Positions 35,420 to 46,700 are shown, counted from the stretch's first letter. The stretch: DNA of 63,216 bases from Schoenoplectus triqueter (GCA_964058805.1 CAXKVV010000281.1:1-63216), one strand, 5' to 3'. Numbers and translations are program-made. Notes: generated by a model from the sequence alone, not told the origin.

Positions 35420-35830
35420 GAGAGGGATTGCAAGTTGACAGCTACAGTGATATGAGAAATGAGTTTCTGTTGAGAAAGATATGAGAAACAAATGAGTGGT
35501 TGATTTCTAGGTAGGAGAGGATAACATTGCTACACCCTAGCTAACACAAGATTAGAGAAAGAGAGAAGAAAGAAACAAAATTGGACGTAATGTGTGTCTC
35601 GCTAGCTACAAGCAATTCGAGATTTCTCACGTGCTTGATTAAACTCAATGTGTGGCTATATATAGAGGTAAATTTACACTGCTCACGTGGGCTATAGAAG
35701 CTATATATATTAATATATAATTTATTATTTGATTTTTCCTAACCAACTGCTGATTAGTTTCTCCTATTCCTTCGTTGTCTTTTCCTTTGATTTTTCTTTG
35801 AAGCGCGCAAGTGCGCTGCGCAACAACCAA
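35420..35830 (-). repeat. Possible solo LTR or promoter-like repeat
   Basis: Read on the minus strand it begins TGTTGCGCAGCGCACTTGCG, has a TATA-like TATATATAGCCAC about 180 bp in, then a pyrimidine-rich stretch. This resembles an LTR, but no partner LTR, primer site or target duplication was found. Confidence 0.25.
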
Positions 35831-35838
35831 CCAATATA

Positions 35839-36283
35839 CAGGAGCGGATCTATGTTATTTCAGGGGCAGTCCATGTTATTTCAAGGCAGCTGCAACTTTG
35901 AATTTTAAAAAATATTACTTTTCAGTAATGTTTTCAGTAATTTATTTTTTTTGAAAAAAAAATTGTCCCTTCTGAATTGTCTGATTATTTTTATTGAGAT
36001 ATTTAATATCATGCATAATAAAATAATTTTGCAAAGATATCAAAATATAAAGATTCGTAAACGAAAACTTTCTTCATCAAATTGATTATCTATTACTTTC
36101 AGCTTTATTTTGTTATTATTTTTAATATATAAAATATTATTATTTTAATAAAAATTTTATTAGGTAAGAATATATATTAAATTATTATTTTTTATTTAGT
36201 ACCCGATTAGTTAATGAGTTTAAACCCAATAAGCTATACAATCCGATAATTGCCCCCTGACCAAAATCCTGCATCCGCCCCTG
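35839..36283 (-). mobile_element. Non-autonomous hAT element (CAGGGGCGGAT family)
   Basis: 445 bp with ends CAGGAGCGGAT and ATCCGCCCCTG, and a perfect 8-bp target duplication CCAATATA (35831-35838 and 36284-36291). It matches the copy at 42254 in opposite orientation (TAGTACCCGATTAGTTAATG, CTTTGCAAAGATATC-like and TTCTTCATCAAATTGATTATC regions). No ORF. Confidence 0.88.
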
Positions 36284-36300
36284 CCAATATATATAGAGAG

Positions 36301-36560
36301 AGTTGGGTTATGATATTTTGGAGGGTATAAAATTAAGATCATGTTTAAAGATATTTTAATATGAAGATTATGTTCAACAATTTAGATCAATTATTTGAAT
36401 TTTTAAATTTGAGATACAGACGTGAAGCATTGTTTAAAGATACATTAATATGAAGATCATGTTCAACGATTTGGATCGTTCGTTTGAACTTTCAAATTTG
36501 AGATATGAATGTGAAGTACGAGGGATTTTGTACTTCACGAAGCACCATATATAGCCTCAC
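36301..36560. mobile_element. MITE, A family, rearranged
   Basis: The right-arm block (TTTAAAGATA through GTTCAACAATTTAGATC to GACGTGAAGCA) occurs twice in tandem and the left arm is almost gone. It ends with TACTTCACGAAGCACC, core CACG. Confidence 0.5.
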
Positions 36561-36616
36561 TATATATATAGATATATATATATATAGCCTCGCCGTTTGG
36601 ACTTTCAAACTCTAAG

Positions 36617-37009
36617 CTTGGGCTATGGTGCTATGCATAGTACGAATTGTCTTCGTGTTATAGATTATATCTTAATTCTCAAAGTTTAAATGGTCGATCA
36701 AAATCACTCAAAATGATTTTCATATGAAAAACTAGATGGGGACCAAATTTATATTTTTTTAAACTTTTTTGCTATTTTTAATATAATTTAAAAATTAACT
36801 CTTTTGAATAACTCATAATAATTAAATCAAGTGATTTTCAAACTATCTTAAAAAGTAGTTTTTTTAAAATATAAAATTTGAACCCCAACTAGTTTTTCAT
36901 ACGTAAATAATTTTGAGTGGTTCAGATCGATCATTTAGATTTTGAGAATAAAGAAAAGATATGTGGCATGAGAGTGATCCATGCTATGTATAGCACCACA
37001 GCTCAACTC
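36617..37009. mobile_element. MITE, B family
   Basis: Left end CTTGGGCTATGGTGCTATGC with GCTATGCATAG; right end GCTATGTATAGCACCACAGC. The arms close at AACTCATAATAATTAAATC. Confidence 0.7.
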
Positions 37010-37041
37010 TCTCTCTCTATATATATACATATAGAGAGAGA

Positions 37042-37450
37042 GTTAGACTATTATGAAAACATTTACATTTCGAGCCAAAGTGCATACGGCTCAAATTTTT
37101 TCGTAACACGTTCGAAATTTAAAATTATCATTCTCATTAAATTCTTCATATTAAAATATTAGGTGATACAAAAATTTGAGATATTTCTAGTTTTCTAAGT
37201 ATTTATTTTCAAAATTTTAAAATCAGCACTATAATAATAATAAAATATTGAATTATTGTTATTAATTTTCAAAAATCCAAAACAAATAATTAGAAAACTC
37301 TAAATACCCTAAATTTTTGTATCCCTCAATATTTTGATATGAAGAATTTAACGAGAATGATAATTTTAAATTTCGGACGTGCTATGATAAAAATTGAGCT
37401 GTATGCATTTGGGCTCGAAATGCAAACGTTTTCACAATAGCCTAACTCTC
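37042..37450. mobile_element. MITE, D family
   Basis: The ends GTTAGACTATTATGAAAACG and CACAATAGCCTAAC are inverted. Subterminal hairpins TTTCGAGCC and GGCTCGAAA are present. Arms pair through AATTTAAAATTATCATTCTC and GAGAATGATAATTTTAAATT, and close near 37240. Confidence 0.75.
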
Positions 37451-37508
37451 TATATATATTTTTTGAGAATTATTTACAATAACATATATATATATAGAGA
37501 GAGAGAGA

Positions 37509-37901
37509 GTCCGACTATGGTGCTTTGCAAAGCACAGAGGCGTTGTGTGCTTTGCGTTCCATTTTTAATTTCAAGTCAGAAATAATCGATCCAAACCGTT
37601 CAATCTAATCTTCATATAAAAACCTATTATTAAATCAAATTTTATACTTTAGAATTTTTTTTGCTATTTTTTCTGATGAGGACAAAAATAACTTGATCTG
37701 AGAATTCAGGTTCATCCAGAAATGATGGTTTTCCTCCTATCCGAAAAAATAGCAAATAAATTCCAAAAAATATAAAATTTGTTTTACTAATAGATTTTGA
37801 TATGGATTAGATTGAGTGGTTTGGATCGATCATTTTTGACTTAAAACTAGAGCGCAAAGCACACAACACTTTTGTACTTTGTAAAGCACCATATCCTAAT
37901 T
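37509..37901. mobile_element. MITE, C family, intact left palindrome
   Basis: Left end GTCCGACTATGG, then the perfect 16-bp palindrome GTGCTTTGCAAAGCAC (37520-37535). Right end CTTTGTAAAGCACCATATCC. Arms close near 37720. Confidence 0.8.
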
Positions 37902-38034
37902 CTATATATATATATATTATAAATAATTATCAAAAATATATAAAACTATATTTGCTAATTTGTACAATAATCACACAAGTATTTAACAGTTTCTTGGAGT
38001 TTATAAAATACAGGTACAGAGCATAAGCAGGAGA

Positions 38035-38073
<39 letters not shown>

Positions 38074-38081
38074 ATTAGGCT

Positions 38082-38459
38082 ATGGTGCTTTGCAAAGCAC
38101 AAGAACGATGTGTACTTTGCGCTTTATTATTAATATTAAGTCAGAAATGATCGATCCAAACCGCTCAATTTAATCTCCATATCAAAATCTATTAGTAAAC
38201 TAAATTTATTTGCTATTTTTTTTGGATAGGGGGGAAACCGTCATTTTTGGATGAACCAGAATTCTCAGATCAAGTCATTTTCTCATCATCAGAAAAAATA
38301 GCAAAAAAATTCTAAAAAAATATAAATTTTAATTTCTTAATAGATTTTGATATGAAGATTAGATTGAATGGTTCAAATTAATTATTTCTGACTTGAAATT
38401 AAAAATAGAGCGCAAAGCACACAACGCCTCTGTGCTTTGCAAAGCACCATAGTCGGAAT
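38082..38459. mobile_element. MITE, C family, both palindromes intact
   Basis: Perfect 16-bp palindrome GTGCTTTGCAAAGCAC at both ends (38095-38110 and 38432-38447). Preceded by (TA)n(GA)n. Opposite orientation to the copy at 37509. Confidence 0.82.
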
Positions 38460-38469
38460 CTATATATAT

Positions 38470-38873
38470 AGAATTAGGCTATGGTGTTTTGTAAAGTACA
38501 AGTGTGTTGTCTGATTTGCGCTCTATTATTAATTTTAAGTCATAAATGATTGATCCAAACTGCTGAATCTAATTTTCATATCAAAATCTATTAGTAAACC
38601 AAATTTTATATTTTTTGGAATTCATTTGTTATTTTTTTAGATAGGGGGAAAACCACCATTTTTGGATGAACCAGAATTCTCAGATCAAGTTATTTTCTCC
38701 TCAGCAGAAAAAATAGCAAAAAAATTCTAAAAAATATATAATTTGATTTACTAATAGATTTTGATATGAAGATTAGATTGAACGGTTCAGATTGATTATT
38801 TCTAACTTGAAATTAAAAATAGAGCGCAAAGCACATAACGCTTCTATGCTTTGTAAAGCACCATAGTCATACT
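38470..38873. mobile_element. MITE, C family
   Basis: Ends GAATTAGGCTATGGTGTTTTG and GTAAAGCACCATAGTCAT. It lies 10 bp after the previous copy, separated only by a short (TA)n, in the same orientation. Confidence 0.78.
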
Positions 38874-39292
38874 ATATATATATATATATATGAAGATCTC
38901 AAGAAATACTTTTGCTAGATTAGAATTTTAATAAATAAAGGTAATCAAAATAGTCTTAAGATTAAACCAATTAAATTGTGATATTATATCCTAACCGTTG
39001 CAACAAAATAAATAACTTATGTACAAATTTTATCCAAATTGCTCTAGAGTTTTTTTCATAGCCTAACAGTTGCCCCAGATTTCATATCTGTTGTATTGGA
39101 TGACCTCGAGACAAAATTAAATAGGATTCAGCCTCTAACCATTATAATGGATCCCAATATTCGTTATAACAGATTAAATTATTCGCACAAAAAATTTAGC
39201 CAAAAACTCCAGAACCAACTCCTCTCAACGGATCCTATAGAGCATAAGCAGAAGAATATATATTTGTGTGTGTGTATTGAGAGAGAGAGAGT

Positions 39293-39672
39293 AAAACTAG
39301 TGTGCTTTTGAAAGTTCAAAGCTCCTCCGTGATCTTAACTCAAAAGTAAATCAAATGATTTCCAAATTTTAATTTATCACTCTCATTAAATTATTCATAT
39401 GAAAATCTTATGGGATATAAAAATTTGAGATGTTTTAAAATTTCTAAGTCACTCCTTTCAATTTTAAAAATCAGTTCTAAAAGTAATAATAAATATTCAA
39501 TGTTTGTATATTATTTTCAAAAAATAAGAAAAGTGATTTAAAAAACTTAAAACATCCCAATTTTTTTTACCCAAAAGATTTCAATATGTAGAATTTAATA
39601 AGTAATTTGGAGATGATTTAATATACTTTTTGAGCTAGAATCACAAAGGAGATCTGTGCTCCTAAGACATGC
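39293..39672. mobile_element. MITE, D-like, degenerate
   Basis: Left end GTAAAACTAGTGTGCTTTTG; the right end has CACAAAGGAGATCTGTGCTCC. Arms pair through TTAAATTATTCATATGAAAATC and the AAGATTTCAATATGTAGAAT region. Confidence 0.45.
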
Positions 39673-39687
39673 TTATTTTATTATATA

Positions 39688-40070
39688 TATGGTGCTTCGT
39701 GAATCACAAAACTTCTCGTGCTTTGCGTCCGTATCTCAAATTAAAAAGTCTAAAAGGTCAATCCAAATCGTTGAACATGATCTCCATATTGAAAAATTAT
39801 TGGAGATTAAATTTTATATTTTTTGAATTTTTTTGCTATTTTTTATGGGTATAAAGTTTGTTGATCTAACGATTTCTGGACCATCCAATACTACTAATTT
39901 TTCGTTCATCTAAGAAATAGCAAAAATTTTAAAAAAATATATAATTTAATCTCCAATAATATTTCGATATGGAGACCATGTTCAATGATTTAGATCAGTT
40001 GTTTGGTCATCCAAATTCAAGATACGTACGTGAAGTATGGAGATTTTTTGCTTCGTGAAGTACGAAGTTT
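39688..40070. mobile_element. MITE, A family, decayed cores
   Basis: Left end ATGGTGCTTCGTGAATCAC, right end TTTGCTTCGTGAAGTACG. Both cores are CGTG. Arms pair through CGTTGAACATGATCTCCAT and TGGAGACCATGTTCAATGA. Confidence 0.65.
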
Positions 40071-40107
40071 GTTGATTTAAAATAGCCGTTTTATCTCCAT
40101 ATATATA

Positions 40108-40290
40108 TGAGTTTGTTTATTGTGTTTTAAGTAGTAGTTTGTTTAACACGTTTATGGTTTAAATTTTAGTTTTTCATACTCGTAATTTTAATTTAAGTTG
40201 GTCAATAAAATTTTATAGAATATATGCTTTTTATATGCTTCGGGCTGAAAATAATTATAGTATAATTTGGAGCTCAGTTAGACTTCCATC
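40108..40290. mobile_element. MITE fragment, D family
   Basis: Begins GAGTTTGTTTATTGTGTTTT as in MITE 6, but the right arm is missing. Confidence 0.4.
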
Positions 40291-40416
40291 TTTTGTCAAA
40301 AAAATAACTCTATGCATGTTATTAAAAAATTCGAAAAATCATCGTATGGACGAAAGCAGAAAGCAATTACTTTTTCATTTACAATTATGATGTTTGCAGT
40401 AATAATGTGATAAATA

Positions 40417-40815
40417 GTGATGTCAAAATTTGATCCAACTCGATGAGTCAACTCGATTCGATCTGAAATGATTCAAAAATAAATAGGTCGGTGTAGATTA
40501 AGATATTTTAATATGTTATAGGTAGGGTCAAGTATGGGTCAACTAAATTTGACCCATTTAATTATGTTTTATGAATTTATTTTTTGTAATTTGATGTTAA
40601 TCAAAGATTATATACACCGAGATTAATTAGTATTAAGTTGCTTAAAAATATTTAAACATGTACTTAATTATTTTATTCGGATTGGGTCGGATCGATCCGT
40701 AACCCATTTAAATCGGGTCGGGTCAAAAATATTTTGACTCAATTTTAAATATATCGAATCAGTTTAATTAAAAATAATAAAATAATGATAATTCAATCCA
40801 AACCGTTGATACACG
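40417..40815. mobile_element. Degenerate relative of the TAGGGGTG hAT-like element
   Basis: It has TGTCAAAATTTGATCCAACTC near the left and the ACCCATTTAAATCGGGTCGGG block near the right, like the interior of 20962-21395. I could not find a target duplication. Confidence 0.4.
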
Positions 40816-41446
40816 ATAACATTAACTGTTGATGGATCTGACTAACACTTTTTTTCCCTATTGAAAGATTAAAGAGGGATCCTATGGTACAGTCTGTGGA
40901 AATATGTGAATAATAAATTAACTATTGTGGCATACATAGTAATAAAGATATGGGTGGGGTCGAATCCTTAACGACCATTTATATTTGATAAACTTAACAA
41001 ATAACTTTATATAAATTCATAAAAAATTACGGACAACTACGTATTCGGTAGATTGTTCCACCTATTAACTAATTAATTAATTGTACGACAGCCCATGAAT
41101 TAGTGAAGCAAGAATATTGTCTGGATCTTTTTATACAATCCAGCTCTTAGATATTTTAGAAAGAAAATTGATTCAATTGCGTTGTTTCTTATCCATGGCT
41201 GAAATATTAAATTTCCAAATTCGTTCGTATATGGGCCAAGTGGGGTTTTTCTTCGTTTACCAGCTGAACATATGGACCACAGCTGAGCATATGGACTGTA
41301 CTTTTGTTAGCTAGCGTAGTGTGGGGAAAAATAGAAGGTGAAAAAGATCATATTCAACTACTTTTTTTTCTTCTCTTAAAATAATAAACAATAGACGCAA
41401 ATTAATATGAAAAAGATCATATTCAACTCCTCGCTTTCTTCTATCA

Positions 41447-41795
41447 TCTATACTATTATATAAAGTAGCTAAGAATTAGACGGATCCATTTTTTATCATT
41501 TTCTTCAAATTTTTTATATTTCAAAATACCCCTCATCTAATGATTTACATTAATTTTGACTAATCAAACGAACATGACAGCGTCCATTATTTTATATTCC
41601 TCTCTATTTCTTTGTCATATAGGATGAAGGGAATTAAAAGTTGAGAGAAATCATGCGAGATTATATTTGATATAGAATATGTAATTGATTTTGTATTTAT
41701 TGATCTTTTTCATATTAGAATGACGTACATATTATCATGTGATATTTTTATATCTAAATTAAAAAAATTGGCTGCAACGCACGGTACACAGCTAG
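41447..41795 (+). mobile_element. Non-autonomous Helitron-like element
   Basis: Starts TCTATACTATTATATAAAG after an A and ends CGCACGGTACACAGCTAG before a T. This fits the TC...CTAG termini and A/T insertion site of plant Helitrons, and the ACGCACGG motif close to the 3' end is typical. 349 bp, no ORF. The stem before CTAG is short (GCTG/CAGC), which lowers confidence. Confidence 0.6.
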
Positions 41796-41809
41796 TGTAA
41801 TAATAAATA

Positions 41810-43275
41810 GGGATAATTCACTATTTGGTTCTTGAATTTTCAACAAAAAATCAAGTTGACCCTTGAATTTTTTTTTAATTGTATCAAGTTGTCCCTTGAA
41901 CTTTTTAGAAAATAACAAATTAGTCCTTAAACTGCTTCATGAAAACTAAATTAGTCCTTAAACTTTAAAATACATCAAATAAATTTTTGAAATTTTAATA
42001 TAAAAACTAATTTGGCTCTTAAATATCAAGAAAAATCTAAACTAACCCATAAACTTTAAATTAATATTATTTTTTGTTTTTTAAGTTTAAATAAAATATA
42101 AATAATTTATTAAGAAAAAATAAAAAAGTTATCGGATAATGGGTCGGGTTTTGGATCGATCGGTATGAGCTTTTTCGGATCTCAGGTCGATCGATATTAT
42201 CCGACCCGTCTAGACCCAAACCTGATTCGACTTCTTAAAAATTCAAACTGAACCATGGGCGGATGCAGGATTTTAGTTAGGGGGGGGCAAATATCGGATT
42301 GTAATAGCTTATCGGGTTTAAATCCATTAACTAATCGGGTACTAAATAAAAAAATAATAATTTAATATATATTCTTACCTAATAAAAAAATTATTAAAAT
42401 AATAACATTTTATATATTAAAAATAACAATAAAATAAAGCTCAAACTAATAGATAATGAAGTTGATGAAGAAAATTTTCGTTTATAAAATTTTATATTTT
42501 GATATCTTTGCATAATTATTTCATTATATATGATATTAAATATTTTTTTCTCAATAAAATTAATCAGACAATCCAGGGGGGGGCCAAAAAAATTTCCAGG
42601 GAGGGGCAAACTACCGAAAATATTACCGAAAAGCACTGTTTTTCAAAATCCAGGGGGGGCCGCTGCCCCCCCCTGGGAAATGGTGGATCCGCCACTGAAC
42701 TGAACTGGTATGTTCTGAAACCGGCCCGAGAATAAATAATCTACAATCCAATTGAAAATAATCTATCATCTGAAAAAAATCATCATATAAATTTACCCGA
42801 TCCGATCCAACCTGAGTTCTTCCAGAAGATCAAACTAACCTAACCTGACCCGTCCGAACTCGAACCCGACCTGACCCACCTGATTGCCAACTCTACCTAA
42901 AATTGTCCCAATATCCAAAAAGGCTGATACCAATTGACCCGAAATTTGACCCGTCATCCGATAACTTTTTTTATTTTTTATTAATAAAGCATGTTTATTT
43001 ATATTTTACTTAAACTTAGAAAATAAAAAATATTAATTTCAAGTTCAAGGATCAATTTAGTTTTTTTTTTTCTTTTGAAATCAATTTGGATCTTATATTG
43101 AAAGTTCAAGGTTGTATTTGGTGCATTTTAAAGTTTAAGAACCAATTGATTTTAAAGTATAAGGACTAATTTGATCTTTTTTTAAAAGTTCAAAGACCAA
43201 TTTGATACAATTAAAAATTTAGAAATCAGTTTGAATTTTTGTTGAAAGTTTAAAAATCAAATAATAAATTATCCC
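41810..43275. mobile_element. Long-TIR element (1,466 bp), probable TA insertion
   Basis: The termini GGGATAATTCACTATTTGG and its inverted partner (…AATAATAAATTATCCC) are flanked by TA on each side. The inverted repeats run about 350-400 bp inward, to GTTATCGGATAATGGGTCGGG on the left and GACCCGTCATCCGATAAC on the right. Each arm repeats a short phrase of the type AAATTAGTCCTTAAACT. No coding sequence. A hAT element (42254-42697) sits inside it. Confidence 0.7.
42254..42697 (+). mobile_element. Non-autonomous hAT element nested in the long-TIR element
   Basis: 444 bp, CATGGGCGGATGCAGG to GGATCCGCCACTG, with a perfect 8-bp duplication AACTGAAC (42246-42253 and 42698-42705). It has runs of G and C near both ends (GGGGGGGC, GCCCCCCCC). 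Same family as 35839-36283. Confidence 0.88.
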
Positions 43276-43478
43276 TAATAGACGCAAATTAATATGACTT
43301 AATATCTGTTGACTCTCCTCTTTTTTCTTTTATCCAACCTTCTTCTACTCACATTCTCGAACTAATTTTCCCCTTCTCTCTAACAGATTAACTTATCCTA
43401 ACAGGCAAAACAAGCATACAAATTTCCAAAAAGAAAAAATAAGAATCTTTGCCCTGTAAATTGGAATGGGTCTCAACC

Positions 43479-43495
43479 GGCCCAATACAGGCCCA
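43479..43495 (+). promoter_or_regulatory. Paired site II (GGCCCA) motifs in the TBCCD1 promoter
   Basis: GGCCCA occurs at 43479-43484 and 43490-43495, about 300 bp upstream of the ATG. Paired TGGGCC/GGCCCA motifs are known TCP-type site II elements of broadly expressed plant genes. No TATA box is evident. Confidence 0.5.
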
Positions 43496-43790
43496 TTATA
43501 ACAGGGGGTCTAAACCTTACATTTGTCTCCTCCATACCATTAGGTCCATTACTAACGGAGTAACTTTGATTGATTTCTAAGGTAGCAAGAAGCCCATTTC
43601 CCTATGAATATAGCCCGCATCCCAAGTCAACCCAAAATAGGTACCTCCTTTGGTCTTTTTTCTCCCCCATGACCTCATTTCCTTTCTTTTCGTTTCCTTC
43701 CTGCTATTGGATCCTTGCGAGTTTATGTTCTCCTCCTCTCCCCTTCTCTGACCCTGACCCCAACCGATCTCCCTCTACAATCCGACGAGT

Positions 43791-46700
43791 ATGAACCCGG
43801 ACCCACCGGAGATCTCGTCAGAGATGGCGTCGGAACCATCCACTCCTCCTTCCTCCGCCAATCCCTCATCCCAGTCTGCCCCCCTCCCTCTCCTACGCCC
43901 CCGCCGTGAGGTCTTTGACCACGGCCTCCTCCCTTTACCAAAGTTCTCACTTCCCGATCCCCTCTCCCTTCTCGCTCCGCTCAAATCTAAGCTCCGCGAA
44001 GGCTACAACCTTGGCCACCGAATTGATGCTGCCTCCCTCGCCGAGTCCCTCCAGATCCCGACTGAAACCTCCTCCTTGATCCTTCAAACACTAGCTGGGG
44101 TATTGCATTACGTAGACAAAGACTTAGGGGTGGAAGGACAAGGTACTGCTGATTTGAGAGATGTGCTTTTGTTTCTCTATGTGCAAGGGTACAAGAGATT
44201 GTTGCCTCGTGCCAGCAAGGATTCAGCCCTCGCCAATGAAGTGTGGCCTCATGCCTCAGCTTTTGATGGTTATCTATCTGCACTTTCTCCAATCCAGGTT
44301 AGCACTGGCTATCGTTAATTATATTTCTATTTTGTACACACTGACTTTGTGACAGCACTCTTCAAAAGTCAGAACTTCTGTTTTATGCCTTTTAGATGGG
44401 TGATTTTTGGGGTATATTCCCATCTTCCAGTTATGTATGTTCCCCGCACATAAGCATTTTGATGGATATAGCCACCCTTTATCTTGTCCTTGATTATTAT
44501 TTTCTACATGAGATGTGAGATCTTCTTATTGTTCTGGTACCCTTGAAATGATGACATTAAAATGGATCATAGTTGGCATATAAGATGCAGATACATGGGC
44601 GTAAGTCATTTGTGGATAATTCCTTAGTGAGATGATGTGTAGAGGACATACATAAAAGAATGAATTTTCTGATACCTGCATTTTCTAATTTTGTTTACTG
44701 CACCAGGTACATTAAAATATTTGTTCTCATAATACTCAATCTTCAATGTAGCTAGCTTGCATTTGCATTTCAACTGATTTGATTCAATTGATTCTGACCT
44801 CTGCATGTTATACCACCCAAAAATTGTTAACAGTTAACACATGCAGATTTCTATTGGTGTCTAATGGAATTTCATTGTACTTCTTTGATTTTGGTGATGT
44901 ATGGGCAGTCAGTTTATTGTGTGACGCGTCACATTTGCAATTTCATTGTTAATGGAGATGTTCATCAAATGTTATTTTGTAATGCAAATTTTGTCATTTA
45001 CTTTATATGTTTCATTTGCTCATGTTACAGTTGGTGAGGAGTAATAGTAGGAAGTTTTTGCCTTCACATGCTGATGAGGAGGCTCACCAGCTCTCTTATC
45101 TGCAAAAGCATGTGGCAAACATTCTATCCATTCTCTCAGATACCCTTGAAGGAGTAGAAGGCGATGATGCTTTTGTGTGTATTTTCCTTTTATGTTCATA
45201 TTTTACTCTTGAATATTTCTAGCAGCTTCTTCTCTTTTTAACCCTTTTTTCTTTAGTTTTTCTGTGATGTTTGGGGATTCAGATAAGCCAGTCATAAACT
45301 GTATTATGATAGCTTATTTGTCTTTTCCTTCACCCATCATTTGTTTGAGGAACTTTTAGATTTTACTATTTTAAACTAAGTGCCTGAAAAGTAATCCAAA
45401 TAGGACCAAGGATCACAAAGAGTTGCAAAAGATGAATGTGATATCTGTATTGAATTGGGAAGCCTATTGATCTGTTTAACTCTAAAAGTTATTAATCATT
45501 TCTGCAATTACTTGGCAGGTAATAACTCAAGACACTTTTGGCCATCTAGGATTTCTAATGCAATTCTCAGAGGATTTACCTATAACCCAAGCATCCCCTT
45601 TCTTTGCGAATTCAGATCCTGACATGCCTGCTACACCTGTACCTGCCTCCCAGATCCTCGAGTGGATCTCCCAGCAGATCACTGCCTCACTAGAAAATGC
45701 CATTGAAAGGGAAAAGGGAATATCTCCTTTAAAGGAGACAAGTGTTCCTCATGCAAGTGGTGGTAGCACAGACACCGACATCACCATGGTGGATGCACTC
45801 CCAAGTAATAGTGGTGTGAACAATAACAATTTGAGAGGCCAAAATAGTGGGAGCAATCCAGCCTATTATAGAAACCAGACGTTTGTTGAAGGTTTTTCGA
45901 AAGCTTCAGTGGTTAAATATCCAGGAGATATAAAGGGGCATTCTATTAAGGTATGCAACCAGGGGATAATTTTGGAAGTATTCTTTTGTTTGGTCCTTCT
46001 CCATTTTTATCCATTTATCTTATCAGTTACAGTTGCTCAAAGTATGTACTGGCACTATATGTTTGTTTGTATAATGTTTAAAATATGCAGCGGGGATTAA
46101 TTATGATTGCTCAAGATTTGTACCAGCACTTTGGGCTCTTCTGAAGAAACATCAGTTCAGTTAAACCTAAGGAATAGAAACTAAGCATGTGAGGACCACG
46201 TTTGGTTTCAGTTAGTTCCTATCTCACCAGTGTTACAATGTACCATGCCACTCTCTGGTCAAATTGTTGGCTATATGACTGGTGTAAACAAAATTTTGAA
46301 TTGTTATTGTTTATGTTGAACTTATGTAAGATAATCTTCTTTCTATTTTCAAAGGTACTAAACTGTCATGATTCCATGATATATATACTGGCTCCTGTGA
46401 GCTATGCTACTGTATATGGATGTTCCGATGCGACCATTGTTCTCGGTGCCATTGGCAAGGTACCATATTTTCACATCATTTTTTACACAAGCTCCCAGAT
46501 ATGAGAAATGGGTTATATCTCACATAATAATAACTATTTGTATTGTCAACAGGCAGTAAAGATTGAGCATTGTGAAAGGGTACAAATTGTTGCAGCTACA
46601 AAGCGAATTTGCATAGCTAATTGCCGTGAGTGTATTTTCTTCTTGGGGGTCAATCAGCGACCCCTCATTGTAGGCGACAATCACAAGCTTCAGGTTCATT

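Noticed and set aside
43723..44292. Minus-strand ORFs opposite TBCCD1 exon 1
   Set aside because: Antisense shadows of a GC-rich coding exon; Arg/Gly-rich with no homology.
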